From: Bifidobacterium pullorum subsp. gallinarum
GTDB taxonomy: Bacteria > Actinomycetota > Actinomycetes > Actinomycetales > Bifidobacteriaceae
Direction of reading: 5' to 3'
NCBI RefSeq assembly: GCF_000741215.1
Contig: NZ_JGYX01000007.1
Location: 62,001 to 126,000, forward strand
Length of the DNA: 64,000 nucleotides
The position numbers and the translations under genes were made by a program. Within the stretch, counting starts at the first letter, position 1; the number at the start of each line of letters is the position of its first letter. Shown piece after piece: positions 18,614-27,800 of the stretch. The notes under the pieces are model-generated. The model had not been told where the DNA came from and ran no database searches. It saw nothing but the letters and a program-made list of their open reading frames with translations.

Positions 18614-19666
18614 ATGGCAGCAACGATCTGGTATGAAAACGACGGCGATCTGTCCGTGCTCAGCGGCAAGAAGGTCGCGATCCTGGGCTACGGCTCGCAG
18701 GGCCATGCACACGCGCTGAACCTGCGCGACTCGGGTGTGGACGTGGTCGTCGGCCTGCGTCCGTCCTCCAAGTCGGTGGAGTTCGCCAAGGAGCAGGGCC
18801 TTGAGGTCAAGTCCATCGAGGATGCCGTCGCCGAGGCCGATGTGGTGATGATCCTGCTGCCGGATCAGTATCAGGCCAAGGTCTATAAGGAGCAGGTGGA
18901 GCCGAACCTGAAGCCGGGTGCCGCTCTGGCGTTCGCGCACGGCTTCAACATCCACTACGGCTACATCAAGCCGTCGGAGGATCATCCGGTGTTCATGGTG
19001 GCCCCGAAGGGCCCGGGCCATATCGTCCGCCGCGAGTATGCGGCCGGCCGTGGCGTGCCGGTTGTGGTGGCCGTGGAGCAGGATCCGCGCGGTGATGCCT
19101 GGGGGATCACCCTGGCGTATGCGAAGGCTCTGGGCGCGCTGCGCGCCGGCGCCATCAAGACCACCTTCACGGAGGAGACCGAAACCGATCTGTTCGGCGA
19201 GCAGGACGTGCTGATGGGCGGCGTGAACCATCTGGTCGAGGCGGGCTTCGAGGTGCTGACCGAGGCCGGCTATCAGCCGGAGATTGCCTACTTCGAGGTG
19301 TGCCACGAGCTGAAGATGCTGGTTGACCTGATGAACGAGGGCGGTCTGAACAAGGCCCGTTGGTCCTGCTCCGACACCGCCCAGTACGGCGACTTCACCT
19401 CCACCGTGGTGGACGAGTCCACCAAGGACCGCATGCGCTATCAGCTCAAGCGCATCCAGGACGGCTCCTTCGCCAAGGAGTTCATGGATGATCAGGCCGC
19501 CGGCGCCCCGAAGTTCAAGGAGCTGCAGGAGAAGTTCAGCCACGAGAAGATCGAGGAGGTCGGCCCGAAGCTGCGCGCCATGTTCTCTTGGAACAACGGC
19601 CCGGCCGCCGATGCCGACGAGGCCGAGTCCTTCAACGGCAAGATCGCCCGCACGCAGGTGCAGTGA
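18614..19666 (+). CDS. ilvC: Ketol-acid reductoisomerase, copy 1
   Basis: A 350-residue class I enzyme of valine, leucine and isoleucine synthesis that isomerises and reduces acetolactate-type intermediates with NAD(P)H. The Rossmann motif [17 protein letters not shown] (25-41) and the C-terminal knotted domain with the metal-binding [11 protein letters not shown] are intact. Ribosome site GAAGGAG precedes ATG. A second, very similar gene lies 1.9 kb downstream in the same direction; both are followed by the same repeat beginning at their stop codons. Confidence 0.97.
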   Translation: MAATIWYENDGDLSVLSGKKVAILGYGSQGHAHALNLRDSGVDVVVGLRPSSKSVEFAKEQGLEVKSIEDAVAEADVVMILLPDQYQAKVYKEQVEPNLKPGAALAFAHGFNIHYGYIKPSEDHPVFMVAPKGPGHIVRREYAAGRGVPVVVAVEQDPRGDAWGITLAYAKALGALRAGAIKTTFTEETETDLFGEQDVLMGGVNHLVEAGFEVLTEAGYQPEIAYFEVCHELKMLVDLMNEGGLNKARWSCSDTAQYGDFTSTVVDESTKDRMRYQLKRIQDGSFAKEFMDDQAAGAPKFKELQEKFSHEKIEEVGPKLRAMFSWNNGPAADADEAESFNGKIARTQVQ

Positions 19667-19893
19667 CAGAAATTCCCGCAGGGATTTTCACAGGTCACTG
19701 CACGCGAGGCGACAGAGGAAGTCCTGTGGACTTCCGAATCGCCGGAGCCAGCCTTGTGTGACAGAAATTCCCGCAGGGAATTTCACAGGTCACTGCACGC
19801 GAGGCGACAGAGGAAGTCCTGTGGACTTCCGAATCGCCGGAGCCAGCCTTGTGTGACAGAAATTCCCGTAGGGAATTTCACAGGTCATTGCGT
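19664..19893 (+). repeat. 95-bp tandem repeat starting at the ilvC copy 1 stop codon
   Basis: Units begin TGACAGAAATTCCCG at 19664, 19759 and 19854, an exact 95-bp period; the third is partial. Units 1 and 2 are nearly identical. Each unit carries two hairpins: GAAATTCCC-gca-GGGAATTTC and GGAAGTCC-tgt-GGACTTCC. The first three bases of unit 1 are the ilvC stop codon. A related element follows ilvC copy 2. No coding potential. Confidence 0.9.
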
Positions 19894-19902
19894 GTGAAGC
19901 GC

Positions 19903-19936
19903 GTCAGGCCGCCAACCGTGGGGTTGACGGCCTGAC
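19903..19936 (+). terminator. Terminator hairpin after ilvC copy 1 repeats
   Basis: GTCAGGCCGCCAACC (19903-19917) pairs with GGTTGACGGCCTGAC (19922-19936), one mismatch, 4-nt loop, followed by TTCGT. Confidence 0.7.
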
Positions 19937-20010
19937 TTCGTATGTGGCGGTCATCCGGTCGATGCCGCGGCCCGACCGGTAGTCGGTACGCATGCGGCGG
20001 TGCGTGTCGG

Positions 20011-21249
20011 CTAGGCAAGCGTGGTATCTCGTCCCAATAGCCATTCCACAACGTTCACGTGGCGGACGCCGCCCATACCGGTGGGCGGCAGCGTATCGTT
20101 GGTTATCAGATAGCAGGGCGTTCCCACCGGTGTTCCTCGGAACGAGGATAGCTCGCGCTCTCGCGTTCGTGGGTCGGTAACGGTTTCGGACACCTGGATG
20201 TAGGCGATGTCCTGCATCTTACGCGCAATGAAATCCACTTCGCCACCCTGTGTCATGCCAACATATACGTTATAGCCGCGTCGGCGCAATTCCAGATAGA
20301 CGATGTTCTCCAGCACATGCCCGGAATCCAGAGCGTTGTCGCCCGCTACATGATTGCGCAATCCCACATCGGATGCGTAATGTTTCGTCGGCATGGTCAG
20401 CCGTTCCTTGCCGCGCAGGTCGTGGCGTACCGCTGTATAGAACAACTGCGCATCCGTCAGATGAGCGATGTAGTTGTTGACGGTTGCCCGCGATGTCTTG
20501 ATTCCTCCGGAGATGAGTGCGCCGCTGATTTTCGCTGTGGAAATCAGCGAACCGATGTTGCCGTATAGGTATTCGGCGATGCGGATGAGCGTCGGCATAT
20601 CCCTGACGGTGTGGCGTTCCGCGATGTCTTTGACCAACACGGTGTTATAGATGCCTTCGAGATATGCGTTCTTTGCGGACGGCGAGTCCAACGTCGCCAG
20701 TTCCGGGAATCCTCCCCATCGCATGTATTCGGGGAACAGCGCCGCCTCGTATCCTTCGGGAGCGTGCCTGGCTTGCGCATATTCGTGGAATGAGTATGTG
20801 TATACGGGGATTTCCACGTATCGTCCGGATAAAAGAGTGCCGAGTTCGGGAGACATGAGCTCCGCATTGGAACCTGTGACGTACAGGTCCGTACCCGGTC
20901 TGGCGTAGAGACTTTCCACTGCATCCTCGAAACCGGAGCAGCGCTGCACTTCGTCGATGAACACATACGTCGTCTGCCCTGGAACGAGCCGATCGAGCAC
21001 GTACTGGTGAAGCGCGTGTTTCTCGCGCAGCGCTTCGTTCTCCAATAGATCGAGGTCGATTACGACCATACGCTCATCCGGCACGTGGCATTCGTCTTTG
21101 AGCCATGCTCGGTACAGACGCAGCAAAGTGCTCTTCCCGCAGCGGCGCACCCCCGTAATGACTTTGATGACGTGTTTGCCGGCGAATGCCGCAAGGTGTT
21201 CCATATACTGTGGACGTGGGGTCAAGGCATCTGATTCGAGGCTGTTCAT
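20011..21249 (-). CDS. AAA+ ATPase with DUF4143 domain, between the two ilvC genes
   Basis: A 412-residue paralogue of the protein at 2602-3840. It has the Walker A-type GVRRCGKST (about 33-41), Walker B-type YVFIDEVQ, sensor-like VTGSNAEL, and a C-terminal restriction-endonuclease-like signature E...GEVDFIA...YIQV. Identity between the paralogues is moderate, so they are not a recent duplication. It lies opposite to the flanking ilvC copies and has lower GC than they do. No clear Shine-Dalgarno sequence precedes the ATG at 21249; a start 15 codons inside is possible. Three evenly spaced palindromes lie upstream. Confidence 0.85.
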   Translation of the reverse strand: MNSLESDALTPRPQYMEHLAAFAGKHVIKVITGVRRCGKSTLLRLYRAWLKDECHVPDERMVVIDLDLLENEALREKHALHQYVLDRLVPGQTTYVFIDEVQRCSGFEDAVESLYARPGTDLYVTGSNAELMSPELGTLLSGRYVEIPVYTYSFHEYAQARHAPEGYEAALFPEYMRWGGFPELATLDSPSAKNAYLEGIYNTVLVKDIAERHTVRDMPTLIRIAEYLYGNIGSLISTAKISGALISGGIKTSRATVNNYIAHLTDAQLFYTAVRHDLRGKERLTMPTKHYASDVGLRNHVAGDNALDSGHVLENIVYLELRRRGYNVYVGMTQGGEVDFIARKMQDIAYIQVSETVTDPRTRERELSSFRGTPVGTPCYLITNDTLPPTGMGGVRHVNVVEWLLGRDTTLA

Positions 21250-21279
21250 GTTTTGATGGTACTACAACATGTAATCCTA

Positions 21280-21370
21280 AGTTGCAACTATAGAGGATAT
21301 TTCCGTATGTTGCTACTTAGAGTTGCAACATGAGTGACAATGGTGGAGTGTTGGCATTCTGGATTGCAAT
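21280..21370. promoter_or_regulatory. Three TTGCAA palindromes phased at 41 bp upstream of the second AAA+/DUF4143 gene
   Basis: AGTTGCAACT (21280-21289), AGTTGCAAC (21321-21329) and ATTGCAAT (21363-21370) have TTGCAA cores at 21282, 21323 and 21364, exactly 41 bp apart. A weaker TTGCAT lies at 21403. They lie between the start of the minus-strand ATPase gene and ilvC copy 2 and probably bind a regulator. Nothing else recognisable is present in 21371-21545 besides GC-rich hairpin potential; the ilvC ribosome site AAAGGAG is near 21548. Confidence 0.6.
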
Positions 21371-21560
21371 GTGAGCGCGCCCGAAAGATGGAACGCCTGT
21401 TTTTGCATGCTGGATGTTCCGAGTAATAATGGTCAGCAGTTTGTGAGGACAAAATCCTCAGCACCAGACAGGGCGGGGCAACCCGCGGCCGGGCACCATC
21501 CGGCCACATAACGAAACAAGTTTCATAACTCAACACTGAGTGACATAAAGGAGTGCCATT

Positions 21561-22613
21561 ATGGCAGCACAGATCTGGTACGAGAACGACGGCGATCTTT
21601 CCGTGTTCAACGGCAAGAAGGTCGCGATCATCGGCTACGGCTCGCAGGGCCACGCGCACGCGCTGAACCTGCGCGACTCCGGCGTCGATGTCGTCGTCGG
21701 CCTCCGCCCGACCTCCAAGTCGGTCGAGTTCGCCAAGGAGCAGGGCCTGGACGTCAAGTCCGTGGCCGATGCCGCCGCCGAGGCCGACGTGATCATGATT
21801 CTGACCCCGGATCAGGCCCAGCGCAAGGTGTGGGCCAATGAGATCGAGCCGAATCTCAAGCCGGGTGCCGCCATCGCGTTCGCGCACGGCTTCAACATCC
21901 ACTACGGCTACATCAAGCCGACCGAGGATCATCCGGTCTTCATGGTCGCCCCGAAGGGCCCGGGCCACATCGTCCGCCGCGAGTACGCGGCCGGCCGTGG
22001 CGTGCCGGTGGTCGTGGCCGTCCAGCAGGATCCGCGCGGCGACGCCTGGGATCTGACCCTGGCCTACGCCAAGGCCCTCGGTGCCCTGCGCGCCGGCGCC
22101 ATCAGGACCACCTTCAAGGAGGAGACCGAAACCGATCTGTTCGGCGAGCAGAACGTGCTGCTCGGCGGCGTGAACAAGCTCGTCGAGATGGGCTTCGAGG
22201 TCCTCACCGACGCCGGCTACCAGCCGGAGATCGCCTACTTCGAGGTCTGCCACGAGCTCAAGATGATCGTGGACCTGATGAACGAGGGTGGTCTGAACAA
22301 GGATCGTTGGTCCTGCTCCGACACCGCCCAGTACGGCGACTACGTCAACACCTGCATCGACGAGCATGTTCGTGAGCGCATGGAGTACCACCTCAAGCGC
22401 ATCCAGGATGGCTCCTTCGCCAAGGAGTTCATCGAGGATCAGGACGCCGGCGCCCCGAAGTTCAAGCAGCTGCAGGAGGAGTACTCGCACGTCCGCATCG
22501 AGGAGGTCGGCCCGAAGCTGCGCGCCATGTTCTCCTGGAACAACGACGGCGTCAAGGATGCCGACGAGGCCAACTCCTTCACCGGCAAGATTGCCCGCGC
22601 TCAGGTGCAATGA
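21561..22613 (+). CDS. ilvC: Ketol-acid reductoisomerase, copy 2
   Basis: A 350-residue enzyme, closely similar throughout to the copy at 18614-19666, with the same [17 protein letters not shown] dinucleotide-binding motif and [11 protein letters not shown] metal site. Differences are mostly conservative (for example [18 protein letters not shown] against [18 protein letters not shown]). Ribosome site AAAGGAG lies before the ATG. Paired ilvC genes are known in bifidobacteria; both copies look functional. The intergenic DNA upstream differs between the copies, so they are likely regulated separately. Confidence 0.97.
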   Translation: MAAQIWYENDGDLSVFNGKKVAIIGYGSQGHAHALNLRDSGVDVVVGLRPTSKSVEFAKEQGLDVKSVADAAAEADVIMILTPDQAQRKVWANEIEPNLKPGAAIAFAHGFNIHYGYIKPTEDHPVFMVAPKGPGHIVRREYAAGRGVPVVVAVQQDPRGDAWDLTLAYAKALGALRAGAIRTTFKEETETDLFGEQNVLLGGVNKLVEMGFEVLTDAGYQPEIAYFEVCHELKMIVDLMNEGGLNKDRWSCSDTAQYGDYVNTCIDEHVRERMEYHLKRIQDGSFAKEFIEDQDAGAPKFKQLQEEYSHVRIEEVGPKLRAMFSWNNDGVKDADEANSFTGKIARAQVQ

Positions 22614-22820
22614 CAGAAATTCCCGCCGGGAATTTCACAAGTCATTGCGCGCGAGGCGGCCGTAGAGGAAGTCCGGTGGACTGAGCCGTGAAGTGGAGAC
22701 TCCGGTGGAGTCTCCATAGGCGAAGTGAGTGGCCGTTACGGCCACGAAGGACGCGTGCAGCGCGTCATGCCGCCGGAGCCAGCCTTGTGTGACGGAAATT
22801 CCCGCAGGGAATCTGAGACT
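22611..22820 (+). repeat. Diverged long copy of the ilvC-tail repeat
   Basis: It begins TGACAGAAATTCCCG at the ilvC copy 2 stop codon and recurs as TGACGGAAATTCCCG at 22790, a period of 179 bp: the 95-bp unit plus about 84 bp. The added part is itself palindromic, with GGAGACTCC-ggt-GGAGTCTCC and GTGGCCGT-ta-CGGCCAC. The shared GCCGGAGCCAGCCTTGTG tail shows common origin with the array after copy 1. Confidence 0.85.
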
Positions 22821-22827
22821 GTAGCGC

Positions 22828-22865
22828 GTTGAAGGCCACCAGCCATCCGGCTGGTGGCCTTCAAC
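22828..22865 (+). terminator. Terminator hairpin after ilvC copy 2
   Basis: A perfect 17-bp stem GTTGAAGGCCACCAGCC (22828-22844) with 22849-22865, loop ATCC. The following sequence is only weakly T-rich. Confidence 0.7.
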
Positions 22866-22898
22866 GTATTCGGGCGGACGTGTCGCGTGGGTCTACGA

Positions 22899-23010
22899 CG
22901 ACACGCCCGAGGTGTCCGCGGAGTTCGGGGGATGGTTTGCGGGGAACCTTGGTTTTCCGCCATTCTCCGCGGACCATCCCCCGAACCTTGCGGTCGTGGC
23001 GGGCGTGTCG
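22899..23010. repeat. 112-nt nested inverted repeat
   Basis: The outer arms CGACACGCCCG (22899-22909) and CGGGCGTGTCG (23000-23010) are perfect. The inner arms GTTCGGGGGATGGT (22923-22936) and ACCATCCCCCGAAC (22973-22986) are also perfect. The gaps between outer and inner arms are 13 nt on both sides, so the whole folds as one long hairpin. No ORF or known element is recognisable; a miniature mobile element or a structured RNA are possible. Confidence 0.75.
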
Positions 23011-23148
23011 CGGACATGGCGGCTGCTGTTGGTGCGTCGCGGCCACTGTGGGTCGTCTCGGACATGACGCGGCCGACGCCGGCTCGACGCCGTGCCATTA
23101 GGCTGGAAGACATGCCCGTCAACGGGCTCATGGATTCAAGGAGGCATT

Positions 23149-23901
23149 GTGGAATTCGAAGTGATTCGCGACGGACTGCACCTGCGCGGGGTCATCGACC
23201 GTCCCGAGGGCGATGCACCCTGCCCGGCGGTCGTCATGCTGCATGGGTTCACCGGCGACATGGGCGACCGTCCCGGCACGCTGTTCCAGGAGATCGCCGA
23301 ACGGCTGGTCGCCTCCGGCGTCGCCGCAATCCGCTTCGACTTCAACGGCCACGGCTGCAGCGACGGCGACTTCGGCCGGATGGACGTGCTCAACGAGATT
23401 GAGGACGCCATCGCCGTTCTGACCTACGTGCGGTCGCTTGACTGGGTGGGGGACGTCCGTCTGCTCGGCCACTCGCAGGGCGGCGTGGTCGCCGGCATGA
23501 TGGCCGGGCTGTATCACGACGTGATCGGGCGTCTGGCGCTGATGGCCCCGGCCGCCACGCTGAAGGACGATGCGATCGCCGGCACCTGCATGGGCGTGCG
23601 CTACGACGCCGCGCATATCCCGGATGCGGTGGCCATCGACGGCGGCGCGCACGTGGTCGGCGGCCATTACTTCCGCATCGCCCAGACGCTGCCGATTTAC
23701 GAGGTCTCCGCGCGATTCGCCGGGCCGGCGCTCACGGTCCACGGGCTGGCCGACGAGATCGTCGATCCGGAGGCGTCCCGCCGCTACGGCGCGGCCCTGC
23801 CCGACTGTACGGTCCGTCTCTACCCTCAGCTCAATCACGGCATCGAGGGTGTCGACCATGATGCCGCCGTCGCCGAGGCCGTCCGCTTCCTGACCGCCTG
23901 A
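23149..23901 (+). CDS. Alpha/beta hydrolase (serine esterase/acyl-peptidase-like)
   Basis: A 250-residue cytoplasmic hydrolase starting at GTG, 4 nt after AAGGAGG (23138-23144). It has the nucleophile elbow GHSQGG (Ser109), Asp202 in HGLADEIVD, His230 in QLNHGIEG and an oxyanion-region LHGFTGD (31-37). The closest general group is the feruloyl/cinnamoyl esterase-like and serine aminopeptidase S33-like hydrolases. A paralogue of the same length lies at 47042-47791. Substrate is unknown, though short-chain acyl or hydroxycinnamoyl esters are plausible. Confidence 0.85.
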   Translation: MEFEVIRDGLHLRGVIDRPEGDAPCPAVVMLHGFTGDMGDRPGTLFQEIAERLVASGVAAIRFDFNGHGCSDGDFGRMDVLNEIEDAIAVLTYVRSLDWVGDVRLLGHSQGGVVAGMMAGLYHDVIGRLALMAPAATLKDDAIAGTCMGVRYDAAHIPDAVAIDGGAHVVGGHYFRIAQTLPIYEVSARFAGPALTVHGLADEIVDPEASRRYGAALPDCTVRLYPQLNHGIEGVDHDAAVAEAVRFLTA

Positions 23902-24256
23902 CGCGGCTGCGGCCGTTCGTGGCGAAACGTCTCCATACGGTTTTTGGGCATGGCTAATACGGATGTGGTTCGTCGCGTCGTCATGCGTTCGACTGTCCGT
24001 GTCCGCGTTCGACCGGCCACGTCCACGCCCGGTGATCCGTCGGTTCGCCGCCATGAGCCGGGCGCGTTTCCGCCTGCATCGTCGTGACGTGGCGGCGCAT
24101 GGCGTTCCGGCATTGTGGATAACCGGTGGCCTTCGACCACAATGCCCGGCGGAACTTGCACGGTTGGTTTCCCCTCCCGTATCGTCGTGACAACATCGGC
24201 GGACGGTTCGATCGGGGGATGATATGCACGGTGCGAACGAATGCGGGGACCTCATA
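23902..24256. other. Intergenic stretch without recognisable features
   Basis: About 350 bp between the hydrolase and the toxin-antitoxin operator. I see no coding frame with a ribosome site, RNA gene or clear repeat on either strand. Confidence 0.5.
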
Positions 24257-24284
24257 TTTCGTATTACAATAAAGTAATACGAAA
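24257..24284 (+). promoter_or_regulatory. Operator of the toxin-antitoxin pair
   Basis: A perfect 11-bp inverted repeat TTTCGTATTAC (24257-24267) and GTAATACGAAA (24274-24284) with a 6-nt AATAAA centre, 15 bp before the toxin start. Such sites are the usual target of ribbon-helix-helix antitoxins. Confidence 0.75.
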
Positions 24285-24298
24285 AGGCGGATGCGGTC

Positions 24299-24580
24299 AT
24301 GTCGGATAACCCGATGCGTCCGATCCGGGTCGATGAGCGGGTGCATCGGCGCCATCCCGACGTCACCGAGGATGACGTGCGGTACGCATGGTCCCATATC
24401 GTGCGTTCCATGCGCAGAGATGGGAAGGCCGAACCCACGCAGTACCTCGCCGTCGGCGTCGCACCGGACGGTCGTCTGCTGGAGATGCTGGCGATCATCG
24501 ACGCGGGCAGAGGGACGTGGCACGTCTACCATGCCATGACCGCGCAACGCAAAGCCCTACGCGAGCTGGGGCTGATATGA
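24299..24580 (+). CDS. Putative BrnT/RelE-like toxin of a type II toxin-antitoxin pair
   Basis: A 93-residue small protein. The pattern of a short helical N-terminus (HPDVTEDDVRYAW), central strands (YLAVGVAPDGRLLEMLAII) and a C-terminal HVYHAMTAQRKALREL segment recalls the BrnT branch of the RelE-like RNase fold. The C-terminal Arg/Lys-containing helix would supply catalytic residues. The assignment rests on size, layout and the partner gene; no single motif is decisive. It precedes the antitoxin by a 4-nt to 14-nt junction, depending on the antitoxin start. Confidence 0.6.
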   Translation: MSDNPMRPIRVDERVHRRHPDVTEDDVRYAWSHIVRSMRRDGKAEPTQYLAVGVAPDGRLLEMLAIIDAGRGTWHVYHAMTAQRKALRELGLI

Positions 24581-24594
24581 GAAAGGGGCGGATC

Positions 24595-24861
24595 ATGGCG
24601 ATTGTGACGGAAGACGGGCATGCGGTCACCGACGCGATGCTCGACCAGTGGGCGGACGACGCGGAGCGTGGCCGCTACCACGGGACCCGCGGCGACATCG
24701 TCGTCGGACGGCCGCCGCTGAGCGATGAGGAGCTGGTGACGTTGACGTTCAAGATTCAGCCGTCCGTCCTCGCGCGGGTGGACGCGGCGGCCAGACACGC
24801 CGGCATCACCCGTTCCGCGTTCCTGCGCCGTGCCGTCGAACACGAACTGGCCGTTACGTGA
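24595..24861 (+). CDS. Ribbon-helix-helix antitoxin (CopG-like)
   Basis: An 88-residue protein; the ATG at 24595 follows AAAGGGG, while an ATG at 24577 overlaps the toxin stop (ATATGA). The C-terminal 45 residues form an RHH motif (LTFKIQPSVLARVDAAARH, then GITRSAFLRRAVEHEL), and the N-terminal half is acidic and presumably wraps the toxin. The toxin-first order and the operator upstream fit BrnTA-type autoregulation. Confidence 0.75.
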   Translation: MAIVTEDGHAVTDAMLDQWADDAERGRYHGTRGDIVVGRPPLSDEELVTLTFKIQPSVLARVDAAARHAGITRSAFLRRAVEHELAVT

Positions 24862-24873
24862 CGAGGGCGGCGC

Positions 24874-27800
24874 TCATCCGCGCAGCAGGTCAAGGAAGGC
24901 GGGGAGGATCGCGCGGTAGCCGGCCTCGTTGAGGTGCATGCCCTCCATGGTATATTCGGCGCGCAGCCGGCCGCGGTCGTCCAGCAGCGGCGCGTTGAGG
25001 TCGACGAACCGGGCGCCGTGCCTCGCCGCCAGCGCGCGTACCGCCCCGTTCGCCGAGCAGAGCCGTTCGTTGGTGCGCGCGGCGAGGCACTGGCGGATGC
25101 CCTCGTCGACGGCCACGTCGGGATTGACCGGGTAATACGCCAGCATCGTGACGTCGATGCCCGGCAACGCGCGTTCGACCGCCACGAGGATGCGGTCGTA
25201 GCGGGCGACGAGCACGTCGTTCGTGGTCGCCGGGTCGTTGAGGTCGTTCGTGCCGATGTTGATGATCAGCCGGGACGGCCGCAGCGCCAGTACGCATTCG
25301 TCAAGGCACGACAGCAGCTCGTCGGCCACGAAGCCCGCGACGCCACGGTTGTGCAGGTTGATGTCCAGCCCCGCCTCGGCGACCATCCGCTCGACCGGGA
25401 AGAACTCCATCAGCGACGATCCGGCGCACACGACGCCGCCCGGCTCGACCGTGCGGTTGAGCTCGCGATAGCGCTCGACCTTCGCGCGCTTCTCGGGGTC
25501 GAGCGCGTCGGGCGTGGTTTCCGGATTGGCTGCGGTGGACGGGACGACGGAGGTTTGGAAGGCGGAGTCCGCGTTGACGGAGCTTGAGACGGTGGAGCCC
25601 GGATTGGCGAAGCTCATATCGGCGGACCTCGAGACGACGCGGAACACGCGAGCCGCCGGCGATGCGGCGTCGGCGACTGTCAGCCGTGCGATGCCGTCCT
25701 TATGGTCGATGGTCCACGGACGGGCCGACGGTGCGTGACTGGGAACCGTCGGGTTGGGGAAAACCTGTTCCAGCTGTAGCTCGTCCGGTAGCGGGATGTC
25801 CATCGACGCGGCGCCGCCACGACGCCAAACCGTGATGTACCCGTACGATCCATGAGAGGCATCCACGGACATGGAGTCGTGTCCTGCAGGTGGATACGAA
25901 CGGTATGACGGCAGAGCATCCACAGACAAGGGGCCATCGCCTGTCCATCCGGTCTGGTCGGTCTGCCCGGTTCGTCCGTCCCGTCCGAACCCTGCCCCGG
26001 TCAACGGTCCCGGCCTCAGGCCGACGGTCAGCCAGTCGTCGGTGAAGCGGGGCAGCCCGGCGGGCCACCACGGCACCAGGTCCTGCGTCCGCTGTCCGTC
26101 CAGCACCGTGCGGTGCAACGCGACCGCGTCACGGACGAGCGCCAGCCGCGCGTCGTCCATCCGGTCGATGAACCCCGACAGATACAGCCGTCCGAGGATG
26201 CCCGAGGCCAGCGTGAACACGGCGGTCTCGTCGTCCATCTCCGGCTGGGCGTACCCCCAGTTGCCCTGCTGTTCCGGCAGGATCGTCATGCCGGCGCCGG
26301 CGGCGATGGCCGCATAGACCACGGGGTCGCACTGGTCGGAGGTCGACTGCAGGTCGAGACGGGACAGCTGCGCGTAATCGGCGCGCATCGCGCCCGACGC
26401 GCAGTTCTCGATCATCACGTCCGGATGGCGGCGCCGCAGGTCATCCAGCCAGTCGAGGTACGCCCGGCAGTGGCCGAGCAGCCCCGCGCCCGCGGAGCCC
26501 GTCCCGTCGTCGGCGCCGACGCCGGGCACGGTGTTGTAGTCGAATTTGAAGAACGCGACGCCGAACTCGTCGATCAGCCGGTCGACGGTCCCGGTGACGT
26601 GGTCGCGGGCCGACTGCGAACGGAAATCGAGCAGGAAGCGGCCGGAGTCGCAGACCCGTTCGCCGTGGCGACGGATGAACGCGTCGTCCGGCAGCGACGA
26701 CGCCAGCGGCGACCTGACGCCGATCACCTCGGGCTCCAGCCACAGCCCCAGTCCCATGCCGTGGTTCCGTACGGCGCGGGCCAGACCGGCGAGGCCGGCC
26801 TTACCGAAGCGGTTCGTCGAGGGCTGCCATTCGCCGACCATGTCCCACCATCCGCCGTCGGTGCTGTCGTACCAGCCGGCGTCGATGCAGAAGACGTCCG
26901 CTCCTGCCTTCGCCGCGCCCTTGATCAGCGGCAGCTCGGTCTCGAGCCGCGGGTCGCCGAACAGCGTGTTCATGTAGTCGTTGTAGACGATCAGCGACCG
27001 CGTGCGTTCGAGCTGCGTCGTTCTTCCCAGCTCCGCCGCCTTCGCGCGGCGCAGCGCCCGGCGCTGCAGCGTCATCTCGGTCACCGCCCGCTGCCAGTCG
27101 CCCGCCGCGATGGAGAAGGAGACCGGCACGCTGACGAACGGGCCGTCGCGGAGGTCCGTGAACCACTGGTGGTCCTCGTTCTCCGGGCCGAAGCAGACGA
27201 CGTGCAGCCCGGGGCCGTCCTCGCCGACCTCCCACTCCCAGGGGCCGTTGTGCTCGATCTGCCACATCACGCTGAACGCCGGCACGCCCGTGGACGCGGA
27301 GGACACCTCGAGCACGCCGTCGGGCTGATGCCGTCCGGTGCTCCAGGTGGAGGGGGACTGTTGCGCCACGCGCGAGCTGGACATGCCGGGGTTGATGTCG
27401 AAGTTGCGGTCCCGCAATGCGGTGTCGCGCAACGGCGCGGCGTGCCAGTCGTTCTCGACGGCCCATGCCGAGTCGGCCCACAACAGCCGCGTATGCCCGG
27501 CGTCGCCGTCGTTCGCGTCCATCGGCAGCGTGAGGCTGAGCGACGACACCGCCTCGATGACGTGCGGCCGGTCGGACTCGACCCGCGTGTACGTGCGCAC
27601 CGCGGACAGCCCGGGGAAGGCCTCGAACACCGTGGTCACGGTGATGCCGGGGCCGCGCGCCGGGACCGGACGGTCCGGCGTCTCCGCGGCCGTCAGCGGC
27701 TCCGGCGTCTCGTCGTCCGTGCGGCCTGTCGGACGCAGGTCGTCGAACGACGCGAACTGGACGATCTCCAGACGATGAAGGCACCATGGCCGCGCGGTCC

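Noticed and set aside
19664..19893. Possible CRISPR array after ilvC
   Set aside because: The 95-bp units are contiguous and nearly identical, with no unique spacers and no cas genes nearby.
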